Shown here: positions 7,981 to 14,905 of the stretch, one piece after another
How positions within the stretch are numbered: the stretch's first letter is position 1
Layout: each line of letters starts with the position of its first letter
Assembly (NCBI GenBank): GCA_046344715.1
Contig: JBKDKX010000014.1
Coordinates: 1-23,063, forward strand
Origin: CAZAQK01 sp046344715
GTDB lineage: Bacteria > Pseudomonadota > Alphaproteobacteria > Rickettsiales > SXRF01
Reading direction: 5' to 3'
DNA: 23,063 nt
Notes under the pieces: model-generated
The model's database searches: none
Told to the model about the DNA's origin: nothing
The model's input: the letters and a program-made list of their open reading frames with translations, nothing else
Translations under genes and position numbers: made by a program

Positions 7981-8346
7981 ATGAGTCAGGCTGTAAAATC
8001 AAAAGCGCTTTTTGCGCGCCGCCAGCAGAGGGTTCGTACTGCTATCAAAAAAAATGGACGGGTTCGTCTTTCGATCTTCCGTTCTGGCAAGCATATCTAT
8101 GCTCAGCTTATTGATGATAAGATGGGTAAGACACTTGCTGCGGCATCCTCTCTCGATAAGGATGTTAAGGGCAAAGTAAAATCAACTTCTACCGTGGATG
8201 CTGCGCGTGCCGTAGGTGAAGTGATTGCAAAAAAAGCTAAAGACGCCAAAGTTAAAGAAGTGGTGTTTGACCGTGGTGGTTATTTATTCCACGGCCGTGT
8301 GAAAGCACTGGCCGATGCAGCCCGCGAAGGCGGATTATCATTCTAA
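7981..8346 (+). CDS. rplR: 50S ribosomal protein L18 (uL18)
   Basis: The 121-residue product has RLSIFRSGKHIYAQLIDD and FDRGGYLFHGRVKALADAAREGG, which identify L18. It binds 5S rRNA together with L5 in the central protuberance. The start follows the rplF stop by one base and uses a purine-rich stretch inside rplF (AAGGAAAGAAG) as ribosome-binding site. Confidence 0.97.
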   Translation: MSQAVKSKALFARRQQRVRTAIKKNGRVRLSIFRSGKHIYAQLIDDKMGKTLAAASSLDKDVKGKVKSTSTVDAARAVGEVIAKKAKDAKVKEVVFDRGGYLFHGRVKALADAAREGGLSF

Positions 8347-8361
8347 GGATTGGACAAAAGT

Positions 8362-8949
8362 ATGGCACGTGAACAACGTAACGAAAATAAAGGCAGAGAC
8401 CGCGAAGAAGGTTCTGATCTGATCGACAAGCTGGTATCGATCAACCGCGTTGCTAAAGTAGTGAAGGGTGGTCGCCGTTTCGGTTTTGCCGCACTGGTTG
8501 TGGTGGGCGATGGCAAAGGCCGTGTGGGTTACGGTGCTGGCAAGGCAAAGGAAGTATCTGATGCTATGCGCAAAGCAACGGATGCCGCAAAGAAATCCAT
8601 GATTCGCATTCCGCTTCGTGAAGGCCGTACGCTGCATCATGACCTGTATGGTCGTTTCGGTGCGGGCAAAGTAATTATCCGCTCTGCTCCTGTAGGTACG
8701 GGTGTTATCGCTGGTGGTCCAATGCGCGCTGTGTTTGAAGCACTCGGTGTACAGGACGTGGTGGCAAAATCCGTCGGAACTTCTAATCCGCACAACATGC
8801 TTAAGGCAACGTTTGTTGCACTTCAGGATATGAAGTCTCCACGCGCCATTGCTACCAAGCGTGGTAAAAAGGTGGGTGATATCGTTGAGCGTCGCGAAGG
8901 CAAAGCTTCTGATGCTGAGCAACAGGAAAAGAAATCAGCTAAGGAATAA
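8362..8949 (+). CDS. rpsE: 30S ribosomal protein S5 (uS5)
   Basis: Typical S5 features are the double-stranded RNA-binding-like N-domain (LIDKLVSINRVAKVVKGGRR), the GDGKGRVGYGAGKAKEV loop and the SVGTSNPHNMLKAT segment. S5 takes part in decoding fidelity and the mRNA entry channel. ATG 8362 is preferred to a TTG at 8350, since it gives the MAREQR start and AAGGA at 8345-8349 lies 12 bases upstream. The resulting 195 residues include a charged C-terminal tail rich in Lys, Glu and Ala. Confidence 0.95.
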   Translation: MAREQRNENKGRDREEGSDLIDKLVSINRVAKVVKGGRRFGFAALVVVGDGKGRVGYGAGKAKEVSDAMRKATDAAKKSMIRIPLREGRTLHHDLYGRFGAGKVIIRSAPVGTGVIAGGPMRAVFEALGVQDVVAKSVGTSNPHNMLKATFVALQDMKSPRAIATKRGKKVGDIVERREGKASDAEQQEKKSAKE

Positions 8950-8954
8950 TCGTC

Positions 8955-9239
8955 ATGGCAACCGAAACAGCAAAAAAAACAGTAAAACCAAAAGTGGGTG
9001 GCAAAGCTCCTTCTGCTGCTAAATCAGCTGAAGCTGCACCTAAAAAGTCAGCCGCAACCGGCAAAGTAAAAGTAACCCAGATTCAGGGTTGCATAGCCCG
9101 CCGTTGGGATCAGGAAGCAACCCTTAAAGGTCTAGGTCTGAATAAGCGCCATCGCTCGCGCGTATTGGAAGATACACCATGTGTGCGCGGTATGATTTAC
9201 AAAGTGCGCCATCTCGTAAAAGCAGAAAACGTAGGATAA
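8955..9239 (+). CDS. rpmD: 50S ribosomal protein L30 (uL30) with an N-terminal extension
   Basis: Residues from about 37 onward are a normal L30 of about 58 residues (KVKVTQIQGCIARRWDQ, LGLNKRHRSRVLEDTPCVRGM). They are preceded by some 36 residues made mostly of Lys, Ala, Pro, Ser and Thr, so the protein is 94 long instead of about 60. No in-frame ATG, GTG or TTG is seen near the start of the core; the nearest alternative is a GTG at codon 14. AAGGA fits ATG 8955, so the extension is probably translated. It lies between rpsE and rplO, the standard place. Confidence 0.95.
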   Translation: MATETAKKTVKPKVGGKAPSAAKSAEAAPKKSAATGKVKVTQIQGCIARRWDQEATLKGLGLNKRHRSRVLEDTPCVRGMIYKVRHLVKAENVG

Positions 9240-9243
9240 TACT

Positions 9244-9708
9244 ATGCAACTTAATGAACTCAAAGGTATGCCAGGTTCACGCCATCGCAAGATGCGTGTT
9301 GGCCGTGGTATTGGCTCTGGTAAAGGTAAAACATCGGGTCGTGGGGGCAAAGGCCAGACGGCGCGTACCGGTGTGCGTATCAACGGCTTCGAAGGTGGTC
9401 AAACACCTATTCATCGCCGCTTGCCTAAACGCGGATTTAATAACCACACACGCCGCGTGATGGAAGTCATCAATCTTGGTGGACTACAAAAGGCTATAGA
9501 TGCTGGCACGCTCGATGCTAAAAAAGACATTGATATTGCAGTGCTGAAAGCTGCAGGTCTTGTTCGAAGTGCTGGAAAAGCAGTGAAGCTCCTTGCGAAG
9601 GGCGAGCTTAAAGTAAAGATTTCTCTTTCAGTAGATTCTGCTTCAGATGCTGCAAAAGCTGCTATTGAAAAAGCCGGTGGCAAGATTACATTACCAGCTG
9701 CCGCTTAA
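9244..9708 (+). CDS. rplO: 50S ribosomal protein L15 (uL15)
   Basis: The 154-residue protein has the Gly/Arg-rich N-terminal arm typical of L15 (GSRHRKMRVGRGIGSGKGKT, then RGGKGQTARTG), and the FEGGQTPIHRRLPKRGF segment. It is a late-assembly 50S protein. AGGA precedes ATG 9244. After its stop comes a 113-base gap that is nearly filled by an unusual fold-back repeat before secY. Confidence 0.97.
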   Translation: MQLNELKGMPGSRHRKMRVGRGIGSGKGKTSGRGGKGQTARTGVRINGFEGGQTPIHRRLPKRGFNNHTRRVMEVINLGGLQKAIDAGTLDAKKDIDIAVLKAAGLVRSAGKAVKLLAKGELKVKISLSVDSASDAAKAAIEKAGGKITLPAAA

Positions 9709-9716
9709 TTTAAAAG

Positions 9717-9817
9717 GACGACTAGATAACTCAATGACCAGATGACTAAAAATATGATAGGTATTTTTATCACTGGCATGTTATTTAGTCGTCAAGTCAT
9801 CCAGTAATTGAGTTATC
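9717..9817. repeat. Fold-back element A: two facing arrays of 8-base units, before secY
   Basis: Left array: four tandem 8-base units starting at 9717, 9725, 9733 and 9741, all variants of GATGACTA. Right array: four units of the same consensus on the minus strand, covering 9786-9817. The spacer is 9749-9785. The best pairing joins 9725-9747 with 9795-9817, with 20 of 23 positions complementary. AAAAGGA at 9712-9718 touches the left edge, and the right edge lies 4 bases before the secY ATG, so the element seems to separate a Shine-Dalgarno from its start codon. Units and pairing are read directly; the insertion idea is inference. Confidence 0.85.
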
Positions 9818-9821
9818 ATAT

Positions 9822-11165
9822 ATGACATCCGCCGCAGAACGACTTGCCGCAAACATGAATTTTGGCGTACTTTCACGCGCTACTGAACTAAAAAAACGTT
9901 TGTGGTTTGTGCTTGGCGCGCTGATTGTATGCCGGCTCGGTTCATTCATTCCTGTGCCGGGGATTGACCCACACATTCTTGCTGAGATCTATGCTAAACA
10001 CCAAGGTGGTGTGCTTGGTGTCTTCAATATGTTTTCGGGTGGCGCCCTCGAGCGTATGACGATTTTTGCGCTTGCTGTTATGCCATACATTTCTGCTTCT
10101 ATTATTATACAAATTCTGACTGTTGCCGTGCCTTCGCTTGCTGCTCTCAAAAAAGATGGCGAGGCAGGGCGTCGTAAAATCAACCAATACACACGCTACG
10201 GTACCGTATTTCTTGCTGCATTTCAGGGATACGGCATCGCCGTTGGCCTCGAAGGCATGACTGGCAGTCGTGGTTCTGCGGTGATTGATCCCGGTGCCTT
10301 TTTCCGCTTTACCACCACGGTAACACTTACTGGAGGCACCATGTTCCTCATGTGGCTTGGGGAGCAGATTACTGCGCGAGGTATTGGTAACGGCATATCG
10401 CTTATCATTTTTACAGGTATTGTGGCAGGGCTTCCGGCGGCGATTGGCCAGACGTTTGAATTAGGTCGCACAGGCGTGATGAGTACGCCGTTTATCTTCA
10501 TTATTATACTAACGGTTTTGGCGTTAATTGCGCTCATAGTATTTATCGAGCGTGCACAGCGGCGTGTTATCATCCAGTATCCAAAGCGTCAGGTGGGCAA
10601 TAAAATGTTTGGTGGCGAAAATACTCATATGCCGCTGAAGCTGAATACTTCCGGTGTTATTCCGCCGATTTTTGCCAGTTCATTACTGTTATTCCCGCTA
10701 ACGATTGCGAGCTTTAATGCGGGCGGTGAGGCGGGGATTCTACAGACCATCAGCACGTATCTCGGGCATGGCCAGCCGCTGTATATCGCGCTGTATGTAG
10801 CGCTTATTATTTTCTTCTGTTTTTTCTATACGTCGGTGGTGTTTAATCCGGCTGAAACCGCAGATAACCTGAAAAAAAATGGCGGCTTTATTGCGGGTAT
10901 GCGGCCAGGACAGCAGACGGCTGAATATCTTGATTATGTGCTGACACGCCTTACAGCGATTGGTGCTTTGTATCTTTCACTGGTGTGCGTGATGCCGGAA
11001 ATTTTTGTGGCTAAGTATGCAGTACCCTTCCAGCTCGGTGGCACCGGCTTGCTGATTGTGGTGAACGTAACCATTGATTTTGTTACACAGGTACAGTCGC
11101 ATTTATTTGCCCATCAGTATGAAGGCCTGATTAAAAAAGCGCGTCTAAAAGGCAAAATGAAATGA
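9822..11165 (+). CDS. secY: Protein translocase channel subunit SecY
   Basis: The 447-residue membrane protein forms the Sec channel in the inner membrane. It has the SecY landmarks in order: ELKKRLWFVLGALIVCRLGS before TM1, IPVPGID in the first periplasmic region, PYISASIIIQ in TM2, GIGNGISLIIF in TM4, the cytosolic loop with IQYPKRQVG, and NLKKNGGFIAGMRPG before the last helices. ATG 9822 gives the MTSAAERLAANMNFG start common in alphaproteobacteria. No Shine-Dalgarno lies at normal spacing; the fold-back element occupies that place. The stop overlaps the adk start (ATGA). Confidence 0.97.
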   Translation: MTSAAERLAANMNFGVLSRATELKKRLWFVLGALIVCRLGSFIPVPGIDPHILAEIYAKHQGGVLGVFNMFSGGALERMTIFALAVMPYISASIIIQILTVAVPSLAALKKDGEAGRRKINQYTRYGTVFLAAFQGYGIAVGLEGMTGSRGSAVIDPGAFFRFTTTVTLTGGTMFLMWLGEQITARGIGNGISLIIFTGIVAGLPAAIGQTFELGRTGVMSTPFIFIIILTVLALIALIVFIERAQRRVIIQYPKRQVGNKMFGGENTHMPLKLNTSGVIPPIFASSLLLFPLTIASFNAGGEAGILQTISTYLGHGQPLYIALYVALIIFFCFFYTSVVFNPAETADNLKKNGGFIAGMRPGQQTAEYLDYVLTRLTAIGALYLSLVCVMPEIFVAKYAVPFQLGGTGLLIVVNVTIDFVTQVQSHLFAHQYEGLIKKARLKGKMK

Positions 11166-11833
11166 ACCTGATTCTTCTTGGGCCTCCAGGTGCTGGAAAA
11201 GGAACGCAGGCGCAGTATCTGCACAGCAAGTTAGGCGCATGCAAGCTTTCCACAGGTGATATGCTGCGTGCTGCCGTTGCTGTCGGTACCCCTGTGGGAC
11301 TTCAGGCAAAAGAGGTGATGGCTAAAGGCCAGCTGGTATCTGATGACATTATGATTGCCCTCATCCGTGACCGTATCCGCCAGCCGGATTGCGCTAAAGG
11401 ATTTATTCTGGATGGATTTCCCCGTACGCAGGCGCAAGCTGCTGCGCTTGATGTTATGCTTGCGGAAGAGGGGAGTGCCCTCGATTGTGTAATCGAGCTT
11501 AAAGTGGACGATGCGAAGCTGGTTGAGCGTATTGCTGGTCGGTTTTCCTGCGCAAAGTGTGGCGTTGGATATCATGACGTCTTCAAAAAAACCCGTAAAG
11601 ACAGCGTATGCGATGAATGTGGCGCGACAGAGTTTTCACGCCGTGAGGATGATAATGCTGAGACCGTATCAAAACGTCTGGTGGCGTATCATCAGCAGAC
11701 GGCTCCTATCATTCCATACTATCTTGAAAAGGGTGTATTATCCACCGTGGATGGTATGGCAGATATTGATGAGGTGACCCGCCAAATCAATAAAGTTTTA
11801 GAAAAGGGTAAGAAACTGGTGAAAAGTGGTTGA
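11162..11833 (+). CDS. adk: Adenylate kinase with a zinc-type LID
   Basis: Catalyses ATP + AMP = 2 ADP in the cytosol. The Walker A loop GPPGAGKG is at residues 7-14, the AMP-binding STGDMLR at 30-36 and DGFPRT at 84-89. The long LID domain has four cysteines (130, 133, 150, 153), the pattern that binds zinc in Gram-positive and some proteobacterial enzymes. At 223 residues it is slightly longer than E. coli Adk (214) and has a Lys-rich end. The start overlaps secY by 4 bases, the common alphaproteobacterial secY-adk pairing. Confidence 0.97.
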   Translation: MNLILLGPPGAGKGTQAQYLHSKLGACKLSTGDMLRAAVAVGTPVGLQAKEVMAKGQLVSDDIMIALIRDRIRQPDCAKGFILDGFPRTQAQAAALDVMLAEEGSALDCVIELKVDDAKLVERIAGRFSCAKCGVGYHDVFKKTRKDSVCDECGATEFSRREDDNAETVSKRLVAYHQQTAPIIPYYLEKGVLSTVDGMADIDEVTRQINKVLEKGKKLVKSG

Positions 11834-11857
11834 CGGGAGTGAAAATATCATTAAAAT
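11830..11857 (+). promoter_or_regulatory. Candidate sigma-70 promoter for the rpsM block
   Basis: TTGACG (11830-11835) overlaps the adk stop and TAAAAT (11852-11857) follows with a 16-base spacer; each hexamer has 5 of 6 consensus bases. It lies in the 77-base, AT-rich gap between adk and rpsM, the largest gap in this part of the cluster without a fold-back repeat. Transcription would start near 11864. Recognised by eye only. Confidence 0.5.
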
Positions 11858-11910
11858 TCCTCCTCCTTGTGAATCAATTTATTATAAACTATTGAAAATT
11901 TGAGGTTTTT

Positions 11911-12288
11911 GTGGCTCGTATCGCTGGTGTAAACATTCCGTCGCAGAAAAGACTGGATATTGCCCTTACCTATATTCATGGCATTGGCCGTGTTAAATCA
12001 ACGCAGATATGTGAAAAGGCAGGGTTGTCGCCAGAAAAGCGCGTGCACCAGATGTCAGAATCTGAAATTATCCGTGTGCGCGAAATCATTGACCGCGACT
12101 ACATGGTAGAAGGTGATCTTCGCCGCGAAGTTGCAATGAACATCAAGCGCCTTGTGGATCTTGGCTGCTATCGTGGTCTGCGCCACCGCAAGAAATTGCC
12201 GGTGCGTGGTCAGCGTACACATACGAATGCTCGTACCCGCAAAGGCAAAGCGAAGCCAATTGCTGGTAAGAAGCTCGTTACGAAATAA
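11911..12288 (+). CDS. rpsM: 30S ribosomal protein S13 (uS13)
   Basis: The 125-residue product starts ARIAGVNIPSQKRLDIALTY after the initiator, contains IHGIGRVKS and ends with the rRNA-binding GLRHRKKLPVRGQRTHTNARTRKGK. S13 is in the 30S head and bridges to the 50S subunit. The start is GTG at 11911 with GAGG at 11902-11905, a reasonable ribosome-binding site; no nearer ATG gives the conserved N-terminus. It opens the alpha block. Confidence 0.97.
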   Translation: MARIAGVNIPSQKRLDIALTYIHGIGRVKSTQICEKAGLSPEKRVHQMSESEIIRVREIIDRDYMVEGDLRREVAMNIKRLVDLGCYRGLRHRKKLPVRGQRTHTNARTRKGKAKPIAGKKLVTK

Positions 12289-12307
12289 ATAGTATTGGAT
12301 AGGATTT

Positions 12308-12709
12308 ATGGCATCTACTAAAGAAGCAAATGCGGCAAGAGTAAAAAAACGCGAACGCAAGAATATCACCACGGGTGTTGCCCACGTGAATTCTTCGTTT
12401 AACAACACCATCATTACTATCACAGATACGCAAGGAAACACGGTTTCCTGGTCGTCTGCCGGCGCACATGGTTTCAAGGGTTCTCGTAAGGCGACTCCTT
12501 ATGCTGCGCAGGTTACTGCTGAAGATGCGGGCCGGAAGGCTCAGGAACACGGCATGAAAACGCTTGCTGTGGAAGTAAAAGGTCCGGGTTCAGGACGTGA
12601 GTCTGCGCTGCGCGCATTGCAGTCTGTCGGTTTCATGATCACGTCTATCAAAGACGTGACCCCAGTGCCGCATAACGGCTGCCGTCCACCAAAGCGTCGC
12701 AGGGTATAA
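12308..12709 (+). CDS. rpsK: 30S ribosomal protein S11 (uS11)
   Basis: The 133-residue protein has NITTGVAHVNSSFNNTIITI, the SWSSAGAHGFKGSRKATPYAAQ segment and the final HNGCRPPKRRRV, all highly conserved in S11. It lies in the 30S platform near the E site. TAGGAT precedes ATG 12308. A second fold-back element follows its stop before rpoA. Confidence 0.98.
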   Translation: MASTKEANAARVKKRERKNITTGVAHVNSSFNNTIITITDTQGNTVSWSSAGAHGFKGSRKATPYAAQVTAEDAGRKAQEHGMKTLAVEVKGPGSGRESALRALQSVGFMITSIKDVTPVPHNGCRPPKRRRV

Positions 12710-12716
12710 TTTTAAC

Positions 12717-12783
12717 GGCCAGTGGTCGGTGACCAGTGGCCTGACAAAGAAAAAAACTGAACACTGGCGATTAGCCACTAAAG
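12717..12783. repeat. Fold-back element B: two facing arrays of 7-base units, before rpoA
   Basis: Left array: four 7-base units beginning at 12717, 12724, 12731 and 12738, all variants of GGCCAGT. Right array: four minus-strand units of the same consensus covering 12756-12783 (for example ACTGGCG at 12763-12769, complement CGCCAGT). The spacer is only 11 bases. Pairing joins 12721-12725 with 12775-12779 and 12733-12738 with 12762-12767, with wobbles and mismatches between. The rpoA Shine-Dalgarno (AGGAG) lies just outside. The architecture matches element A but the unit sequence differs. Confidence 0.8.
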
Positions 12784-12798
12784 TTACTAGGAGAGAAC

Positions 12799-13812
12799 AT
12801 GTTAGCAAAGAACTGGCAAGATTTGATTAAACCAACCAAACTGGATATCGCGGTTTCCAAGAGTAATCCAAATCAGGCAACCGTTATAGCAGAGCCGTTG
12901 GAGCGTGGCTTTGGTCATACGCTTGGCGTTGCGCTTCGCCGCGTATTGCTTTCAAGCCTTCAGGGTGCGGCAGTTACTTCTGTGAAAATCGAAGGCGTTC
13001 TCCATGAGTTCTCATCTATTCCTGGTGTTCGTGAAGATGTAACCGATATCATTCTCAACATTAAAGAACTCCGCATGAAAACGGGGTCTGCGGAACGCAA
13101 GCGTCTGACGCTTTCTGCTACTGGCCCAGGCGAAATTAAAGCTGGCATGATTGAAGTGTCTGGTGATCTTGAAATCATCAATAAAGACCATATCATCTGC
13201 ACACTCGATAAAGGTGCCAAGCTTCATATGGAAATGGTTGTAGAAGTGGGCAAAGGATATGTTCGCGGCCAGAAGCCTGCTGATGCGGCGATTGGCTTGA
13301 TTCCCGTTGATGCTCTGTTTTCGCCGGTGGTGAAAGTATCTTACAAGGTGGATCATGCGCGCGTTGGTCAGATTACGGACTATGATAAACTGGCGATGAA
13401 CATCGAAACTGACGGTTCGGTAAGCGCGGAAGATGCAGTGGCTCTGGCTGCGCGTATTCTTCAAGATCAACTTCAGCTCTTCATCAATTTTGAAGAGTCT
13501 AAGATTGAAACCAAGAAAGAAGATAAGCCTGATCTGCCGTTCTCGCCATATCTCCTCAAGAAAGTATATGATCTTGACGAACTCTCTGTGCGTGCAACCA
13601 ACTGCCTCAAAAACGACAACATCGTATACGTGGGCGATCTGGTGCAGAAATCAGAAGGCGAAATGCTGAAAACGCCAAACTTCGGCCGCAAATCGCTCAA
13701 CGAAATTAAGGAAAAACTGGCAAAAATCGGCCTGCGCTTCGGTATGGAAGTGCCAGGTTGGCCGCCAGAAAATATTGAAGAACTCGCTCGTAAATACGAA
13801 GATCCATACTGA
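12799..13812 (+). CDS. rpoA: RNA polymerase alpha subunit
   Basis: The 337-residue protein has the two-domain alpha layout. The N-terminal assembly domain contains FGHTLGVALRRVLLSSLQGAA and the SVKIEGVLHEFSSIPGV region; the C-terminal domain (from about 245) has ELSVRATNCLKN and TPNFGRKSLNEIKEKL, which contact UP elements and activators. The arginine in SVRATN matches R265 of E. coli. GGAGAG precedes ATG 12799. It ends 31 bases before rplQ. Confidence 0.98.
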   Translation: MLAKNWQDLIKPTKLDIAVSKSNPNQATVIAEPLERGFGHTLGVALRRVLLSSLQGAAVTSVKIEGVLHEFSSIPGVREDVTDIILNIKELRMKTGSAERKRLTLSATGPGEIKAGMIEVSGDLEIINKDHIICTLDKGAKLHMEMVVEVGKGYVRGQKPADAAIGLIPVDALFSPVVKVSYKVDHARVGQITDYDKLAMNIETDGSVSAEDAVALAARILQDQLQLFINFEESKIETKKEDKPDLPFSPYLLKKVYDLDELSVRATNCLKNDNIVYVGDLVQKSEGEMLKTPNFGRKSLNEIKEKLAKIGLRFGMEVPGWPPENIEELARKYEDPY

Positions 13813-13843
13813 GATCTTGGTTAAATAAAGAAGGAAGTACGTT

Positions 13844-14272
13844 ATGCGTCACGCAATGAAAGGCCGTAAACTGAGCCGTAAGTCAGGTCACCGCAAGTCG
13901 ATGTTTATCAACTTGGCAGCGGCTTTGGTAAAACACGAGCAGATTTCGACCACCCTGCCAAAAGCGAAGGACTTACGTCCTATCGTGGAAAAACTGGTAA
14001 CACTTGGTAAACGCGGTGATTTACATGCGCGTCGTCAGCTGATTTCCGTGCTGAAAGATGCCAAGCTCGTAGATAAAATGATCACTACACTCGGTGACCG
14101 CTATAAAACTCGCAAAGGTGGCTACACCCGCGTACTTAAAGCTGGTTTCCGTTATGGTGATATGGCACCTATGGCGATCATCGAGTTCGTTGACCGTGAT
14201 GAATCTGCCAAAGGTCAGGATTCTGGCCCAGTACTTACCGAAGATATGGCCGAGCAGCCTGCCGCTGCATAA
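13844..14272 (+). CDS. rplQ: 50S ribosomal protein L17 (bL17)
   Basis: The 142-residue protein begins MRHAMKGRKLSRKSGHRK and has the STTLPKAKDLRPIVEKLVTLGKRG-type core split over residues 35-60, followed by GGYTRVLKAGFRYGDMAPMAIIEFVD. The C-terminal 20 residues are a less conserved acidic, Ala-rich tail. L17 is a 50S protein near the tunnel exit. AAGGAAG precedes ATG 13844. It is the last gene of the ribosomal cluster. Confidence 0.97.
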   Translation: MRHAMKGRKLSRKSGHRKSMFINLAAALVKHEQISTTLPKAKDLRPIVEKLVTLGKRGDLHARRQLISVLKDAKLVDKMITTLGDRYKTRKGGYTRVLKAGFRYGDMAPMAIIEFVDRDESAKGQDSGPVLTEDMAEQPAAA

Positions 14273-14280
14273 GTAATATC

Positions 14281-14499
14281 ATGAGAATCCCCGCACTTGT
14301 ACCAGCAGCATTCTGTGTCGTGGCGGGGGTTTTATTATCCGGCGATGCCGTGATTGGATATTTCTCCAGCGAGGGCTCTTCGTTTGGATCTTCCGATAAG
14401 TTTGATATTTTTTCATTTGCTGTTGGTTTGTATTTCATCGGAAAAGGATTGTTTATCCGCTCCGTTTTGCATATGCTCTGCGAGTTCAAAAACCGCTAA
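14281..14499 (+). CDS. Small two-helix membrane protein, unrecognised
   Basis: I do not recognise this 72-residue product. It has two hydrophobic stretches, about residues 5-28 and 41-59, joined by a Ser/Gly-rich loop, and a short basic end, so it could be a small inner-membrane protein. It begins 8 bases after rplQ without a Shine-Dalgarno and ends 16 bases before crcB. Its first codons overlap a terminator-like hairpin (14286-14331), which argues against strong expression from the upstream operon. It may be a real small gene co-transcribed with crcB or a chance ORF. Confidence 0.45.
   Translation: MRIPALVPAAFCVVAGVLLSGDAVIGYFSSEGSSFGSSDKFDIFSFAVGLYFIGKGLFIRSVLHMLCEFKNR
14286..14334 (+). 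terminator. Candidate intrinsic terminator after rplQ
   Basis: AATCCCCGC (14286-14294) can pair with GCGGGGGTT (14323-14331) in a 9-pair stem with one wobble, followed by TTTATTAT. The 28-base loop is long for an intrinsic terminator, so confidence is moderate. Its position right after the last ribosomal gene makes it a sensible end for the cluster. Confidence 0.45.
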
Positions 14500-14515
14500 A
14501 AGGTATAGCCTTATC

Positions 14516-14905
14516 ATGAACATGTTAGCATTAGCCTATGTGGCGTTTGGCGGAGCACTTGGCTCTATGGCACGTTTCCTGATGGTGAGCTTCGTTGGTA
14601 AATATACCTCGCCTGATTTTCCGTATGGTACGCTTGCCGTAAATGTGATTGGTGGCTTGTTGCTCGGTCTGTGGGTAGGGGCTATGGCCTATATAGCACC
14701 CTCCAAGGCAAAAGACTTACATCTCCTGTTTGCGGTAGGGGCGCTTGGCGGATTTACCACATTTTCTGCCTTTTCACTGGATATTATACTGCTCATGGAG
14801 CGTAGTGGCCTTCTGCATGCGGCATTTTATGCCATAAGTTCGGTACTGCTTTCTGTGGTGGCGCTCTTTGCAGGGATGCTTGCGGTTAAGTTAGCGGCCG
14901 GATGA
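14516..14905 (+). CDS. crcB: Fluoride channel CrcB/Fluc
   Basis: A 129-residue, four-helix membrane protein. The family motifs are clear: GGALGSMARF at about residues 12-21, an NVIGGLLLG segment in TM2, and GGFTTFSAF at 78-86, whose Phe and Thr residues line the fluoride path. Fluc channels work as antiparallel dimers and let fluoride leave the cell. ATG 14516 is chosen over the in-frame ATG at 14354, which would add 54 unrelated residues overlapping the preceding ORF. No fluoride riboswitch was recognised upstream. It overlaps rluC by ATGA. Confidence 0.94.
   Translation: MNMLALAYVAFGGALGSMARFLMVSFVGKYTSPDFPYGTLAVNVIGGLLLGLWVGAMAYIAPSKAKDLHLLFAVGALGGFTTFSAFSLDIILLMERSGLLHAAFYAISSVLLSVVALFAGMLAVKLAAG

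Noticed and set aside
9717..9817. CRISPR array or phage attachment site
   Set aside because: Units are 8 bases, contiguous and inverted between arms, with no spacers of constant length and no cas or integrase gene nearby.
14354..14515. Longer N-terminus of CrcB from ATG 14354
   Set aside because: It overlaps the 72-residue ORF and adds 54 residues unlike any CrcB; ATG 14516 gives the normal 129-residue protein.
14273..14515. Fluoride riboswitch before crcB
   Set aside because: I looked for the conserved pseudoknot core expected of the crcB motif and did not find it; the space is mostly the small ORF and a terminator-like hairpin.
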